From Thiohalorhabdus denitrificans (GTDB taxonomy: Bacteria; Pseudomonadota; Gammaproteobacteria; Thiohalorhabdales; Thiohalorhabdaceae), in the NCBI RefSeq assembly GCF_001399755.1, contig NZ_LJCP01000010.1, forward strand, positions 248,001-312,000: a stretch of DNA of 64,000 bases, written 5' to 3'. Below are positions 49,719 through 57,356 of this stretch, one piece after another. Numbering within the stretch: the stretch's first letter is position 1; every line of letters starts with the position of its first letter. Made by a program: the position numbers and the translations under genes. The notes under the pieces were generated by a model that was given only the letters and a program-made list of their open reading frames with translations, was not told the DNA's origin and searched no databases.

Positions 49719-51266
49719 TCACAGCTGATGTCCGTAGGCGCCTTCCATGCCCCCGTCCTCGGGCGGAGTCCCGGCCGGGGCCTCATCCGCCTCCCGGTGC
49801 CCGTCTCCCGGCTCCTCGGGGGCCAGTCCTTCCACCCGGCCCATGAGGTACTGGTCGAACCGGCTGGGGGGCAGGACGCCGTCGGTGGGCAGGGCCATCC
49901 GCTCCGCCCGGGCGGGCTTTACCAGATGGGGGGTGACGATGATCACCAGCTCGCTCTGGTTCTGCTGGAAATCGGTGCTGCGGAACAGCGCCCCCAGGAT
50001 CGGGATGTCCCCCAGGACGGGGAATTTGGTCACCGTGCTCTGGTCCTCGCTCTCGATCAGCCCGGCGAGGGCGAAGCTTTCCCCGTCCCCGAGCTCCACC
50101 GTGGACGACGCCCGCCGGGTGGCCAGGCCGGGGATATTGAACCCGCCCGGCGTCCGGAAGCTGGCGGTGGGGTCGATGTTGGAGACCTCGGTCTGCAGGT
50201 TGATATTGATCTTGCCGGGGGAAAGCACCGTGGGGGTGAACTCCAGCCCCACACCGAACTCCTTGAATTCCACGGTAATGGCGTTCATGCCCTCCGCCCC
50301 CGCCGAGGACTGGGCCGCCGGCACCGGGAACTCCCCGCCCACCAGGAAGCTGGCCTCCTGCCCGGACAGGGCGATGATGTTGGGCTCGGCGAGGGTGCTT
50401 GCCAGGCCCTTCTCCTCGAGGGCCTTGACCTGGAAGTTCACTCCCTCGAACAGCATGCCCAGGGTCCCGAAGGGGGTGGCCTGGAGGGTGCTTTCCTGCA
50501 GGAAGTCGAAGGCGAAATCGTCGCCCGCGGTCCCAGAGGCCCCCGCCTCGGGGGTTCCCGCCATGCCGGGCGCGGGGCTGCCGAAGTTGTTGCCGCCCTG
50601 TGGGGTATCGCCCAGGTTGTTGGTGGTATCCACTCCCAGGGAGCGCAGGGCATCCCGGTTCACCTCGGACACCTTCACCTCCAGGAGGACCTGCTGCCCC
50701 CCGCCCACCTGCAGGCGGTTGGTGACATTTTCGCCGGCGAAGCTGCGGGTGACGGCAAGGGCCGTGTCCATGGCCTCCTTGCTGGACACCTGGCCGGAGA
50801 GGAGGACCGAACCGCTGGAGGCCCGGACCTGGATGTCCTCCTCCTCGGGGAGAACCTCATGGAGCTTGCGCTTGATGGCGGTCAGGTCGTGGCCCACCAG
50901 GACGTCCAGCAGAGCGATGAGATCGCCTTGCTCGCTGCGCAGGGCCAGGTTGGTCAGGCCGGGCGACTTCCCGAGAATCAGCACCTGCCGGGAGGTCAGG
51001 AGCTTGACGTCGGCCACCTCCTGGCTGCCGAGGATTAACTGTTCAACGGGACGGGGGGAGCGGAGGATCTTGGATTTCCCCACCGCGAGCCGGAATTCCT
51101 CCTTCTCCTGATCGCCGAGCTCCAGCTCCACCTTTTTTCCCTGGTCTCCCTGGCCGATGGCGGTAATGGGGGCCGCCACTCCCAGAAGGGCGACAACCGC
51201 ACCCAGCCAATGGGCGACGTTGCCCCGTGCTCCGTTTGTCTTCCCCAGCAATCTTGCCGCCCTCAT
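49719..51266 (-). CDS. rcpA: Tad pilus outer-membrane secretin RcpA (CpaC)
   Basis: 515 residues from the ATG at 51266. Signal peptide (AVVALLGVAAPITAIGQG), pilus-assembly N-domain (about 45-115; LAVGKSKILRSPRPVEQLIL), a BON-type domain (about 118-185) and the type II/III secretin domain (about 200-460; VLLEVKVSEVNRDALRSLGV, GVGLEFTPTVLSPGKININL, FPVLGDIPILGALFRS). It forms the outer-membrane pore of the Flp pilus. The first codons overlap the cpaB stop as ATGA. Confidence 0.94.
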   Translation of the reverse strand: MRAARLLGKTNGARGNVAHWLGAVVALLGVAAPITAIGQGDQGKKVELELGDQEKEEFRLAVGKSKILRSPRPVEQLILGSQEVADVKLLTSRQVLILGKSPGLTNLALRSEQGDLIALLDVLVGHDLTAIKRKLHEVLPEEEDIQVRASSGSVLLSGQVSSKEAMDTALAVTRSFAGENVTNRLQVGGGQQVLLEVKVSEVNRDALRSLGVDTTNNLGDTPQGGNNFGSPAPGMAGTPEAGASGTAGDDFAFDFLQESTLQATPFGTLGMLFEGVNFQVKALEEKGLASTLAEPNIIALSGQEASFLVGGEFPVPAAQSSAGAEGMNAITVEFKEFGVGLEFTPTVLSPGKININLQTEVSNIDPTASFRTPGGFNIPGLATRRASSTVELGDGESFALAGLIESEDQSTVTKFPVLGDIPILGALFRSTDFQQNQSELVIIVTPHLVKPARAERMALPTDGVLPPSRFDQYLMGRVEGLAPEEPGDGHREADEAPAGTPPEDGGMEGAYGHQL

Positions 51267-52159
51267 TGGTCCGCCTTCGCCTGTTGCTCGGGGCCATCCG
51301 GCGAGGCCTCCTGGCCTTCCGGGACCCGCTTCTCCTCGACCACCAAACCCCGGATCAGCTCCACCTTGCGGTCCGAAGAGGCCTTCTTGGTCTTTTCCTT
51401 TGAGGAAGAGGAGGCCACGGGCCGGGGGTTGGCGGGTGGAGTGATCAGGTTGCCGGTGGCGATAACGTTCGGCCTGGGGGTTTGCCCGTCCCCCTCGTTG
51501 CGCAGGGCCAGGCTGAGCTCCCCGACGCTTTCGGCCAGGGTGATGCGCTGCGCCTGCTCGGGGGTCGTCCGCAGGGTGACCGTATTCACCACCTTGGGCT
51601 CCTCCTCCTCCTCGGAGGCCACCTGGTCGATCCCCAGGACCCGCAGGTTCTGCTCGAGGATGCGGGTGACCTTGTCCTCCCGGATCCGTCCCGCGGTGGT
51701 GGTGTGCAGGACGTCCACCCGGTCGCCGGGCAGGACAAAACCGCCCACGCCGCGGACCTCGTTGACGGGGATGGTTATGGCCCGCATCCCCTCGGGGATT
51801 TTTGCGGTCAGGCCCCGCAGCCGGCCTTTGCCGGCCACCTTGTAGTCCAGGACCGGCTCCCCCTTGCGGATCTCCTTGGTCAGGGTGGGTGGGGCGTCCC
51901 CCCCGAGCAGCCTGTCGGGGTCCGCATAGGCCCCCTCCGGAACGGCCTCCTTCGGCCAGTCCACCGTGGTCACCAGGAGGTCCCGGAGGTCGTCCCCGGC
52001 CGCCAGGTCCTCGGTGACCACCACCACGGGCCGGGTCTCCACCGCGGAAGTCTCCACCACCTCCGGCTCCGGGGGCTGCAGCTGGGTGTTGAGCAGCCAG
52101 ACGGCGATGCCACCGATGACGACGGCGACGGAAAGGGTGATCAGGGCCCGTCTCTCCAT
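51263..52159 (-). CDS. cpaB: Flp pilus assembly protein CpaB (RcpC)
   Basis: 298 residues from the ATG at 52159, with GGGAGG upstream. N-terminal TM anchor (ALITLSVAVVIGGIAVWLLN), then a SAF domain (about 45-115; VVVVTEDLAAGDDLRDLLVT, IRKGEPVLDYKV) and the RcpC-specific part (IPEGMRAITIPVNEVRGVGG, FVLPGDRVDVLHTT). The C-terminal tail is Lys/Glu/Ser-rich. It is a periplasmic, secretin-associated factor, possibly peptidoglycan binding. It overlaps the secretin gene by 4 bp. Confidence 0.93.
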   Translation of the reverse strand: MERRALITLSVAVVIGGIAVWLLNTQLQPPEPEVVETSAVETRPVVVVTEDLAAGDDLRDLLVTTVDWPKEAVPEGAYADPDRLLGGDAPPTLTKEIRKGEPVLDYKVAGKGRLRGLTAKIPEGMRAITIPVNEVRGVGGFVLPGDRVDVLHTTTAGRIREDKVTRILEQNLRVLGIDQVASEEEEEPKVVNTVTLRTTPEQAQRITLAESVGELSLALRNEGDGQTPRPNVIATGNLITPPANPRPVASSSSKEKTKKASSDRKVELIRGLVVEEKRVPEGQEASPDGPEQQAKADQ

Positions 52160-52192
52160 GGTGCCTCCCACCGAGGGGCGGCCGCGTCCGGC

Positions 52193-53572
52193 CTACCCTT
52201 GAACGAAATAAACCTGCCAGGCCCGCGCCAGGGCCTCCTCGGAGAGCCTGGGCTCCTCGCCCTCGAACAGCGCGAACTCGATGACCTTGTTGATCAGGTC
52301 CCGCGGGTGGCACGCGATCAAAGGCGTGCCGGTGGGCTCGTAGTGGGCCCGTAGCAGGTAGTCCACCGCCTCGTCACGGTATTCCAGCCCGTTGGCGCGG
52401 CAGTACTGGGCGAAGATGGCCCGGTAGTCCGCCTCGTCGAGGTGCCCCAGATAGACCTTGTAGCCCAGGCGACGCAGGAAGGCGTTGTCGGCGAGATCCT
52501 GCGGCCGGAGGTTGGTGGCGAAGATGGGGAACACGTCGAAGGGGACGGGGAACTTGGCGCCGCTCTGCAGGGCCAGGTAGTCGATCCCCGCCTCCAGGGG
52601 CACCACCCACCGGTTCAGGAGGGTGGTGACCTCCACCTGCTGCCGGCCCAGGTCGTCGATCATGAGCAGGCCCCCGGCGGCCTTCACCTGCAGCGGAGCC
52701 TCGTAGAAGTTGCCGGCGGCGTGGTAAGCGGGATCGAGCATGTCCGCCGTCAGCTCGCCGCCGGCAATCACCACCGGACGCCGGCACCGGACCCAGCGTC
52801 GATCCCAGTCCTCACCGGGCCGGTCCAGGGAAGGGTCCGGGGTCCGGGCGGCGGGGGCCTCCGCGGGCTTGTGGTAGACGGGGTCGAAGACCCGCACGAT
52901 CTGGCCGTCCACGGAGACGGCGTGGGGCACCGCCACATCGCCCTGGAGGAGATGGGCGAACTGCGTTGCCAGCAGGGTCTTGCCGGTGCCCGCCGGGCCG
53001 TAGATGAACAGGGAGCTGGCGCTGTTGAAGGCCGCTCCGAGCTGCTCGAGGACCCGCTCGGGGACCACCAAGCCGGCGAAGGCCTCGTCCATGGCGGTGC
53101 GGTCCACCACGGTCCAGCGCACGCTCTGGGCCTCGATCTGGCGCTGGAACTGCTCCAGAGGAACGGGCACCGGGCCGACGTAGCCGTCGTCCTCGAGGTG
53201 GGAGCGGGCCCGGTCCCGGCCCTGCTGGCTGAGGAAGTAGGTCTCGGTGCCGCTCGGGGCCCCCGGGCGGGCGCCTTGGACATCCACCAGGTGCTCGCGC
53301 CGCAGGAAGGTGATGGTTTCCTGCAGCAGGGACACGGGCACCCCCAGGTTCCGGCCCAGCTCGTCGAGACGCTGGGCACCGCCCGTGTGCAGGTGCTTCA
53401 GCAGGAGCCGGACCAGGGTCTCCGGGCCCACCCCCAAATCGGCCTGCTCGCGGGGTGCGCCGGGATAGGTGGGTCCATCCGCCCGGCGTTGGCCCTGGCG
53501 GGAAAGCTTCCGGTGGCGGAACCGCCCCAGGACCTCCGGGGTGGCCTCCGCGGCGGGGGAGGGCAGACTCAT
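52193..53572 (-). CDS. AAA+ ATPase with N-terminal winged-helix-like region, in Tad operon
   Basis: 459 residues. Residues about 45-130 resemble a winged helix (LVRLLLKHLHTGGAQRLDEL, VSLLQETITFLRREHLVDVQ). The AAA+ core follows with Walker A SLFIYGPAGTGKTLLATQF, Walker B GGLLMIDDLGRQQVEVTTLL, sensor-1-like FPIFATNLRPQDLADNAFLR and a lid with HPRDLINKVIEF. It is not a canonical Tad component of Actinobacillus or Caulobacter, yet it sits between tadV and cpaB with the same orientation and 33 bp spacing. It may be a MoxR-like remodeller or a regulator of pilus assembly; the function is unproven. Confidence 0.8.
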   Translation of the reverse strand: MSLPSPAAEATPEVLGRFRHRKLSRQGQRRADGPTYPGAPREQADLGVGPETLVRLLLKHLHTGGAQRLDELGRNLGVPVSLLQETITFLRREHLVDVQGARPGAPSGTETYFLSQQGRDRARSHLEDDGYVGPVPVPLEQFQRQIEAQSVRWTVVDRTAMDEAFAGLVVPERVLEQLGAAFNSASSLFIYGPAGTGKTLLATQFAHLLQGDVAVPHAVSVDGQIVRVFDPVYHKPAEAPAARTPDPSLDRPGEDWDRRWVRCRRPVVIAGGELTADMLDPAYHAAGNFYEAPLQVKAAGGLLMIDDLGRQQVEVTTLLNRWVVPLEAGIDYLALQSGAKFPVPFDVFPIFATNLRPQDLADNAFLRRLGYKVYLGHLDEADYRAIFAQYCRANGLEYRDEAVDYLLRAHYEPTGTPLIACHPRDLINKVIEFALFEGEEPRLSEEALARAWQVYFVQG

Positions 53573-53597
53573 GACCAGGTACCCCTTTTCGGAACCG

Positions 53598-54143
53598 TCA
53601 CAAGATCAAGGCCGGTAAGCTCGGGGCCAGGAAGAGGCCGGCGAGGGTCCCAACGGCAATGGCCACCGCGTAGGGCAGCTGCACCGGCCCGGAGCCGGCC
53701 TCGCTTCCGGTCAGAGGCTGCCTGGTTGCAGGCGAAAGGCCCAGCCGCTGCCAGGACGCCCGCAGCCCGGCCCGCCAGATCAGGGCAAATACGCCCAGGA
53801 GGCCCCCCGCCAGGACCACCCCCCCCAGGACGGCCAGGGCCAATTTCCAGGTGACGATGGCGCCCACGGCGGTCAGCAGCTTCACGTCCCCGGCCCCGAA
53901 CCAGCCCAGGGCGAACAGCGGAAAGGTGAGCCCGAGCAGGAGCAGGGCGCCCGCGAGGGCATAAAGAAGCCCCGCTAGGCCGCCTATCCAGGCGTTGACC
54001 GCCAGCCCCGCCCCCAGTCCGGCAAGCACCAGCCGGTTGGGGATGCGGTGCTCGCGCAGATCGAAAAAGCACCCAGCTATGAGTATGGGAATGAGCACCC
54101 CGATAACAGGCAAGGATGTCAGGCTGGATAAAACTGCGGGCAT
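53598..54143 (-). CDS. tadV: Flp prepilin peptidase TadV (CpaA), A24 family
   Basis: 181 residues with about six TM helices. The two catalytic Asp of A24 peptidases are seen in GCFFDLREHRIPNRLVL and in the GxGD motif GWFGAGDVKLLTAVGA. It lacks the N-methyltransferase domain, as expected for Tad-type peptidases. It cleaves Flp and the TadE-like pseudopilins at the G/A site. It lies 78 bp downstream of flp, behind a terminator-like hairpin. Confidence 0.94.
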   Translation of the reverse strand: MPAVLSSLTSLPVIGVLIPILIAGCFFDLREHRIPNRLVLAGLGAGLAVNAWIGGLAGLLYALAGALLLLGLTFPLFALGWFGAGDVKLLTAVGAIVTWKLALAVLGGVVLAGGLLGVFALIWRAGLRASWQRLGLSPATRQPLTGSEAGSGPVQLPYAVAIAVGTLAGLFLAPSLPALIL

Positions 54144-54181
54144 TTTGCGGGCTCACCAAATTCAGATAGATAACTAGGAAA

Positions 54182-54204
54182 CCGGCCGGGTTGTTCCCGA
54201 CCGG
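54182..54204 (-). terminator. hairpin between flp and tadV
   Basis: On the minus strand, CCGGTCGGG, loop AACAA, then CCCGGCCGG gives a 9-bp stem with one G-T wobble, followed by TTTCC. The U-tract is short, so partial termination is likely. Its position right after the pilin gene would let flp mRNA be more abundant than the downstream assembly genes. Confidence 0.6.
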
Positions 54205-54221
54205 AAAACCCGTAATAACTT

Positions 54222-54398
54222 TTACGCGTCTGGATTTTGGAGCGTTGTTACGATGTTATCGAAGGCTGCCTCAACTTCACCGCCCAAGGTGACTACAGTT
54301 GCAATCGCAACAACGGCGATTAACGCCACCATAATGGCGTATTCCACCATGGTGGCCCCGGATTCTTCGTGCACGAAACGGCGGATCAGCTCTTGCAT
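54222..54398 (-). CDS. flp: Flp-type major pilin
   Basis: 58 residues. A leader MQELIRRFVHEESG is followed by ATMVEYAIMVALIAVVAIAT; cleavage after Gly14 leaves Glu5-Tyr6 of the mature protein, the Flp signature. The mature pilin of about 44 residues ends in a short polar helix (EAAFDNIVTTLQNPDA). The ATG at 54398 has a very strong AGGAGGAG ribosome site. It is the first gene of the Tad operon and the only Flp pilin seen. A near-consensus sigma54 promoter lies about 80 bp upstream. Confidence 0.96.
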   Translation of the reverse strand: MQELIRRFVHEESGATMVEYAIMVALIAVVAIATVVTLGGEVEAAFDNIVTTLQNPDA

Positions 54399-54480
54399 GG
54401 GATCTCCTCCTGGCAAGAAGTTCTTAATGCTAGGAATGACCGTCCCTGGGTATGGCAAAGACAGCCTTCCCAATCTTCTT

Positions 54481-54496
54481 TGCATCCGCCGTGCCA
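54481..54496 (-). promoter_or_regulatory. sigma54 (-24/-12) promoter of the flp-tad operon
   Basis: On the minus strand the site reads TGGCACGGCGGATGCA, against the consensus TGGCACGnnnnTTGCW: the -24 GG and -12 GC are present with exactly 10 bp between, and only one base of the core differs (A for T before TGC). Transcription would start near 54470, giving a leader of about 70 nt ahead of the flp ribosome site. Confidence 0.8.
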
Positions 54497-54741
54497 ACAG
54501 GGTCCCCCCCCTTTGGAATCCGTCGGATGCGGGCGCGGAAGGCAACGCCTCTAAACGCTTTCCCTATGGCTATACGGTTTGTTTACAGGGCGCTCCACCC
54601 GGGAATGCTTCTCTATTCTTAGAAATTGCAAGGAAAACAGGGGATTTCGTTACCCTCCAGCCAGCTGGGAGCTGTAAAATCCCGCGTCGGCTTTCCCGGT
54701 TCACGCGAAGCGGGCCTGTGCGAAAACCCAAAAGCCGGGAG

Positions 54742-54819
54742 GCAGCCCGAGTCCGATGCACGGCACCTGCGGATCGGGCTGCGAAAGGCCTCGGGGCCTA
54801 CGCCAAGGAGCCCCGAGGC
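54742..54819. repeat. two tandem perfect hairpins
   Basis: First: GCAGCCCGA (54742-54750) with TCGGGCTGC (54774-54782), extended inside by TCCG (54752-54755) with CGGA (54770-54773) around a bulged G. Second: GCCTCGGGGC (54788-54797) with GCCCCGAGGC (54810-54819), 12-nt loop. They are 5 nt apart. Neither is followed by a T-run on either strand, so simple termination is unlikely. Confidence 0.7.
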
Positions 54820-54914
54820 GCCCGCTCCCGCCCATCGTGCCGGCAAGGGTCGGTCGATTCCGCGTGCCCCTACCATCCCTGTTTATCCCGGGTCCCGAGG
54901 ACAGGCTCCGTCGG

Positions 54915-55085
54915 TGTCCTTTACGGTCAGTAGGACGTAAGCGGGGAAAAAGGACAACATCGGGAGAACCCGTAACTTCCTGCGGCTTTCCCATATTCTC
55001 CAGTCCTGCCTTTTTGGCTGGAAAGTCTTTATTTTTCTGATGGTTGAAATCTTTTTTGTCGAAAGTGGTAGGGAAGTAAAGGACA
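54915..55085. repeat. 10-bp inverted repeats around an AT-rich segment
   Basis: TGTCCTTTAC (54915-54924) and GTAAAGGACA (55076-55085) are exact inverted repeats bounding a 171-bp segment whose right part is strikingly AT-rich for this genome. A third AAAGGACA occurs at 54949-54956, and a second exact pair, AATGTCCGG (55111-55119) and CCGGACATT (55186-55194), lies just outside. No obvious target-site duplication flanks the first pair. Candidate regulator sites or remnant of a small mobile element. Confidence 0.45.
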
Positions 55086-55393
55086 AAAGACCGAACTCTT
55101 TGTTCAGTTAATGTCCGGGAAGGAAGCACCGTTAGGTGAAACCAAGGGGGTAGCAGCGTAAGCGGGGCGCCCTAGGGAGGGAATCCGGACATTTCTCGGT
55201 TTGCCGGGGAAGCGGCTGGGGACGGATTTGCTTGCAGTCGGTGGGGTGGTAGCCTCGGGGCGTCCCTCGCGGACCTTCCTCCGGGTTTCCAGGCTAGCCC
55301 GGAGACTACGGGGCAGGGGACAACACCAGGCCCGTGGCCGGATCCCGGGAGGCAAGGCGGCCCGGGGCCATCTTTGCTAGGATACGGACCGTC

Positions 55394-55481
55394 GGAGGGG
55401 TGGCAGAGTGGACGAATGCGGCGGACTTGAAATCCGTTGGGCCTTCGGGCCCCGGGGGTTCGAATCCCTCCCCCTCCGCCA
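55394..55481 (+). tRNA. tRNA-Ser (anticodon TGA)
   Basis: 88 nt including an encoded CCA. Acceptor arms GGAGGGG (55394-55400) and CCCCTCC (55471-55477) pair fully; discriminator G, then CCA at 55479-55481. The anticodon loop CTTGAAA gives TGA (55428-55430), reading UCA. A long variable arm with GGGCC/GGCCC is typical of tRNA-Ser, and the T-loop is TTCGAAT. An extended -10 (TGC plus TAGGAT, 55375-55383) lies 10 bp upstream. Confidence 0.97.
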
Positions 55482-55502
55482 ACCAGCCCTTGGGGGTGAT
55501 GG

Positions 55503-55775
55503 ATGATCGAGGTGAAGCGGGTAGGCGACGGCGACCCCATGGAATTCGAGGTCACGGTAAGCGAGGGCGGTGGCCAGTCCAGCCACCGGGTGACCTTCGC
55601 CGCGGACCATCAGGCACGGATTTGCGGGCAGGCCTCCCCGGAGGCCTGCTTGGAGGCGGCCTTCCGCTTCCTCCTGGACCGCGAGCCCAAGGAGGCCATC
55701 CTGGGCACCTTCGACGTCTCCGTCATCGCCAAGTACTTTCCCGACTTCGAGCGGAAGGTCGGGGCCTACCTTTAG
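55503..55775 (+). CDS. conserved hypothetical protein, small
   Basis: 90 residues, soluble, no signal peptide. It begins MIEVKRVGDGDPMEFEVTVS, with a beta-rich first half and a helical second half (SPEACLEAAFRFLLDREPKE, VIAKYFPDFERKVGAYL). One Cys pair is 9 residues apart. The family was not recognised. It follows the tRNA by 21 bp and could be read from the same promoter. A small GCGGC/GCCGC hairpin lies just downstream. Confidence 0.75.
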   Translation: MIEVKRVGDGDPMEFEVTVSEGGGQSSHRVTFAADHQARICGQASPEACLEAAFRFLLDREPKEAILGTFDVSVIAKYFPDFERKVGAYL

Positions 55776-55918
55776 CGGAAAAGAACCGGAACGGCGGCAA
55801 AAGCCGCGCCCATTGCCCCCGCCCTGAAAGGACTGTCAGGGGAGGGCGCGTTCTCCCGGGACAGGCCGAAGTCCCACCCCCTTCCGGTGTGCATCCCCCG
55901 CTCCCTTCCTAGGGGGAC

Positions 55919-56254
55919 TTAAACCTCAATCTCGTGCTGCCAGAGGAAGTTGCGGATCTCCTTCTGCTCCATTTCCTCGAGGTAGCTGAAGGGCCACATG
56001 GTGCTGGTGTCCTCCACGCCATCCTCGTAGGCGTGGCGCAGGACCCACAGACCCTCTTGCTCATCCCAGAAGAATTCGATGAAGGGCTCGGGCGGGGCGT
56101 GCTCGTACTCCTTCGGCCAGTCGCAGGTGTACTCCAGCGGGGTCAGGCCGTACTCGTGGTAGCGCTCCCGGACCTCTTCCTCCGGGAAGGGGTTGTCGAA
56201 GGGCACGCGGTCGCGGATGTGGCGGCGGATTTCCTGGAACTCCGAATCGGCCAT
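55919..56254 (-). CDS. conserved hypothetical protein, acidic
   Basis: 111 residues, strongly acidic and aromatic, without a signal peptide or TM. Segments: FQEIRRHIRDRVPFDNPFPE, GLTPLEYTCDWPKEYEHAPP, FIEFFWDEQEGLWVLRHAYE and a C-terminal EQKEIRNFLWQHEIEV. The ATG at 56254 has a GGAGG ribosome site. No family recognised. Convergent with the small gene at 55503-55775. Confidence 0.75.
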   Translation of the reverse strand: MADSEFQEIRRHIRDRVPFDNPFPEEEVRERYHEYGLTPLEYTCDWPKEYEHAPPEPFIEFFWDEQEGLWVLRHAYEDGVEDTSTMWPFSYLEEMEQKEIRNFLWQHEIEV

Positions 56255-56366
56255 GGCGCATACCTCCTTGCTAACCCGGACGTGGCGGTGACGAGGCGAG
56301 GATCCAACCGGGGCTCCTGGTCCTTACTCGGCAAGATAAACCCGGCCCGGATGGGTGGCAAACCGG

Positions 56367-57230
56367 TCAGCTCCGGCGCCGCGCCGCTCCCCGCTCGCGG
56401 ATGGCCAGCCCTCCGGCCAGGATCACCAGCAGGGCCCCGAACACGGCCGGCGTCCCGGGCACCTCGCCCCAGACCACCCAGCCCACCACCGCGGAGAACA
56501 CCACCACGGTGTAGGTGAAGGGACCCACCTGCGCGGCCGGGGCATAGGCGTAGCCCCGGGTGAGCAGGAGCTGCCCGCCGGTGGCGCAGATCCCCATGGC
56601 CGCCAGCAGGGCCCACAGGGCGGGCTCGGGGGTCTGCCAGGTCCAGGGCAGGGGCAGGGCGGAGCCCAGGGTGGAGATGACCCCGAAATAGAACACAATC
56701 CGCGTGGTGGGCTCGCTGGCGTGGAGCCGGCGAACGGCCACGAAGGCCACCGCCGCCAGCACCCCAGCAATAACGCCCAGCAGGGCGGCCGGCTCCAGCA
56801 TGCCCTTCCCGGGCTGCAGGATGAGGGCGATCCCCACGAAACCGATGGGAATGGCCCACCGCAGGGCCCGGGGCACGGGCTCGCCCAGCCAGAGGGCGGC
56901 GATGAAGGGGATGAACAGGGGGGCGCTGTAATTGAGCAGCACCGCCGTGGCCAGCTCCAGGTGGCCGAGGGCGTAAAAGAAGCAGTACATGGCCGCCAGG
57001 CCGGTAAGCCCTCGGAACAGGTGCAGGCCGGGATGCTCGGTGCGTAGGCCCGCCATGCCACCGCGGATCAACCAGGGGGCCAGGGCCACCAGCCCCAGGA
57101 AGCTCCGGAAGAAAACCACCTCGGTGTAGGGGAGATGGGCGGAGGCCGCCTTGACGGTCGCCCCGGTGAGGGCAAACATGAATGCCGAGGCAACGATATA
57201 GCCTGCGGCCCGCCGAGGGTCGTGCTCCAT
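56367..57230 (-). CDS. EamA/DMT-superfamily transporter
   Basis: 287 residues with ten predicted TM helices in two EamA repeats (about 10-140 and 150-280). The first repeat has FRSFLGLVALAPWLIRGGMA and YCFFYALGHLELATAVLLNY; the second has TVVVFSAVVGWVVWGEVPGT, the typical end of an EamA repeat. A basic C-terminus (RERGAARRRS) follows. Probably a metabolite exporter or uptake system; the substrate cannot be inferred. Confidence 0.92.
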   Translation of the reverse strand: MEHDPRRAAGYIVASAFMFALTGATVKAASAHLPYTEVVFFRSFLGLVALAPWLIRGGMAGLRTEHPGLHLFRGLTGLAAMYCFFYALGHLELATAVLLNYSAPLFIPFIAALWLGEPVPRALRWAIPIGFVGIALILQPGKGMLEPAALLGVIAGVLAAVAFVAVRRLHASEPTTRIVFYFGVISTLGSALPLPWTWQTPEPALWALLAAMGICATGGQLLLTRGYAYAPAAQVGPFTYTVVVFSAVVGWVVWGEVPGTPAVFGALLVILAGGLAIRERGAARRRS

Positions 57231-57356
57231 GCCGGTAATGCCGATCCTGCAAAAGCTTGGGCCGGGTCGCAGCCAGCCTGCGGGTGGGGCCCACGATTGT
57301 ACAGCAACCGCTCCGGTCGGCCACGGGGCGGGCCTTCAACCTACGGGGAGCTTCCG

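Larger units (their letters stand above)
54499..55377. other. gene-poor region between flp promoter and tRNA-Ser
   Basis: About 0.9 kb without a convincing coding region: reading frames exist on both strands but their translations are compositionally odd and match nothing recognised. It holds two strong hairpins (54742-54819), an AT-rich patch with T-runs (about 55010-55110), several copies of a GGACA core in both orientations, and a further 7-bp hairpin (CTCCGGG/CCCGGAG, 55279-55304). It may house the upstream activator sites of the flp promoter, a non-coding RNA, or a decayed insertion near the tRNA. Confidence 0.6.

Noticed and set aside
54500-54720. GlrR-type TGTC-N10-GACA activator site just upstream of the flp promoter
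   Set aside because: No such pair occurs at the usual distance; only GGACA repeats further out were seen, with different spacing.
54701-55355. Several reading frames of 80-140 codons upstream of flp
   Set aside because: They overlap on both strands, have low-complexity Arg/Pro/Gly-rich translations, no good ribosome sites and no family resemblance.
55394-55481. Integration site for a genomic island at tRNA-Ser
   Set aside because: No integrase gene and no duplicate of the tRNA 3' end were seen in the window.
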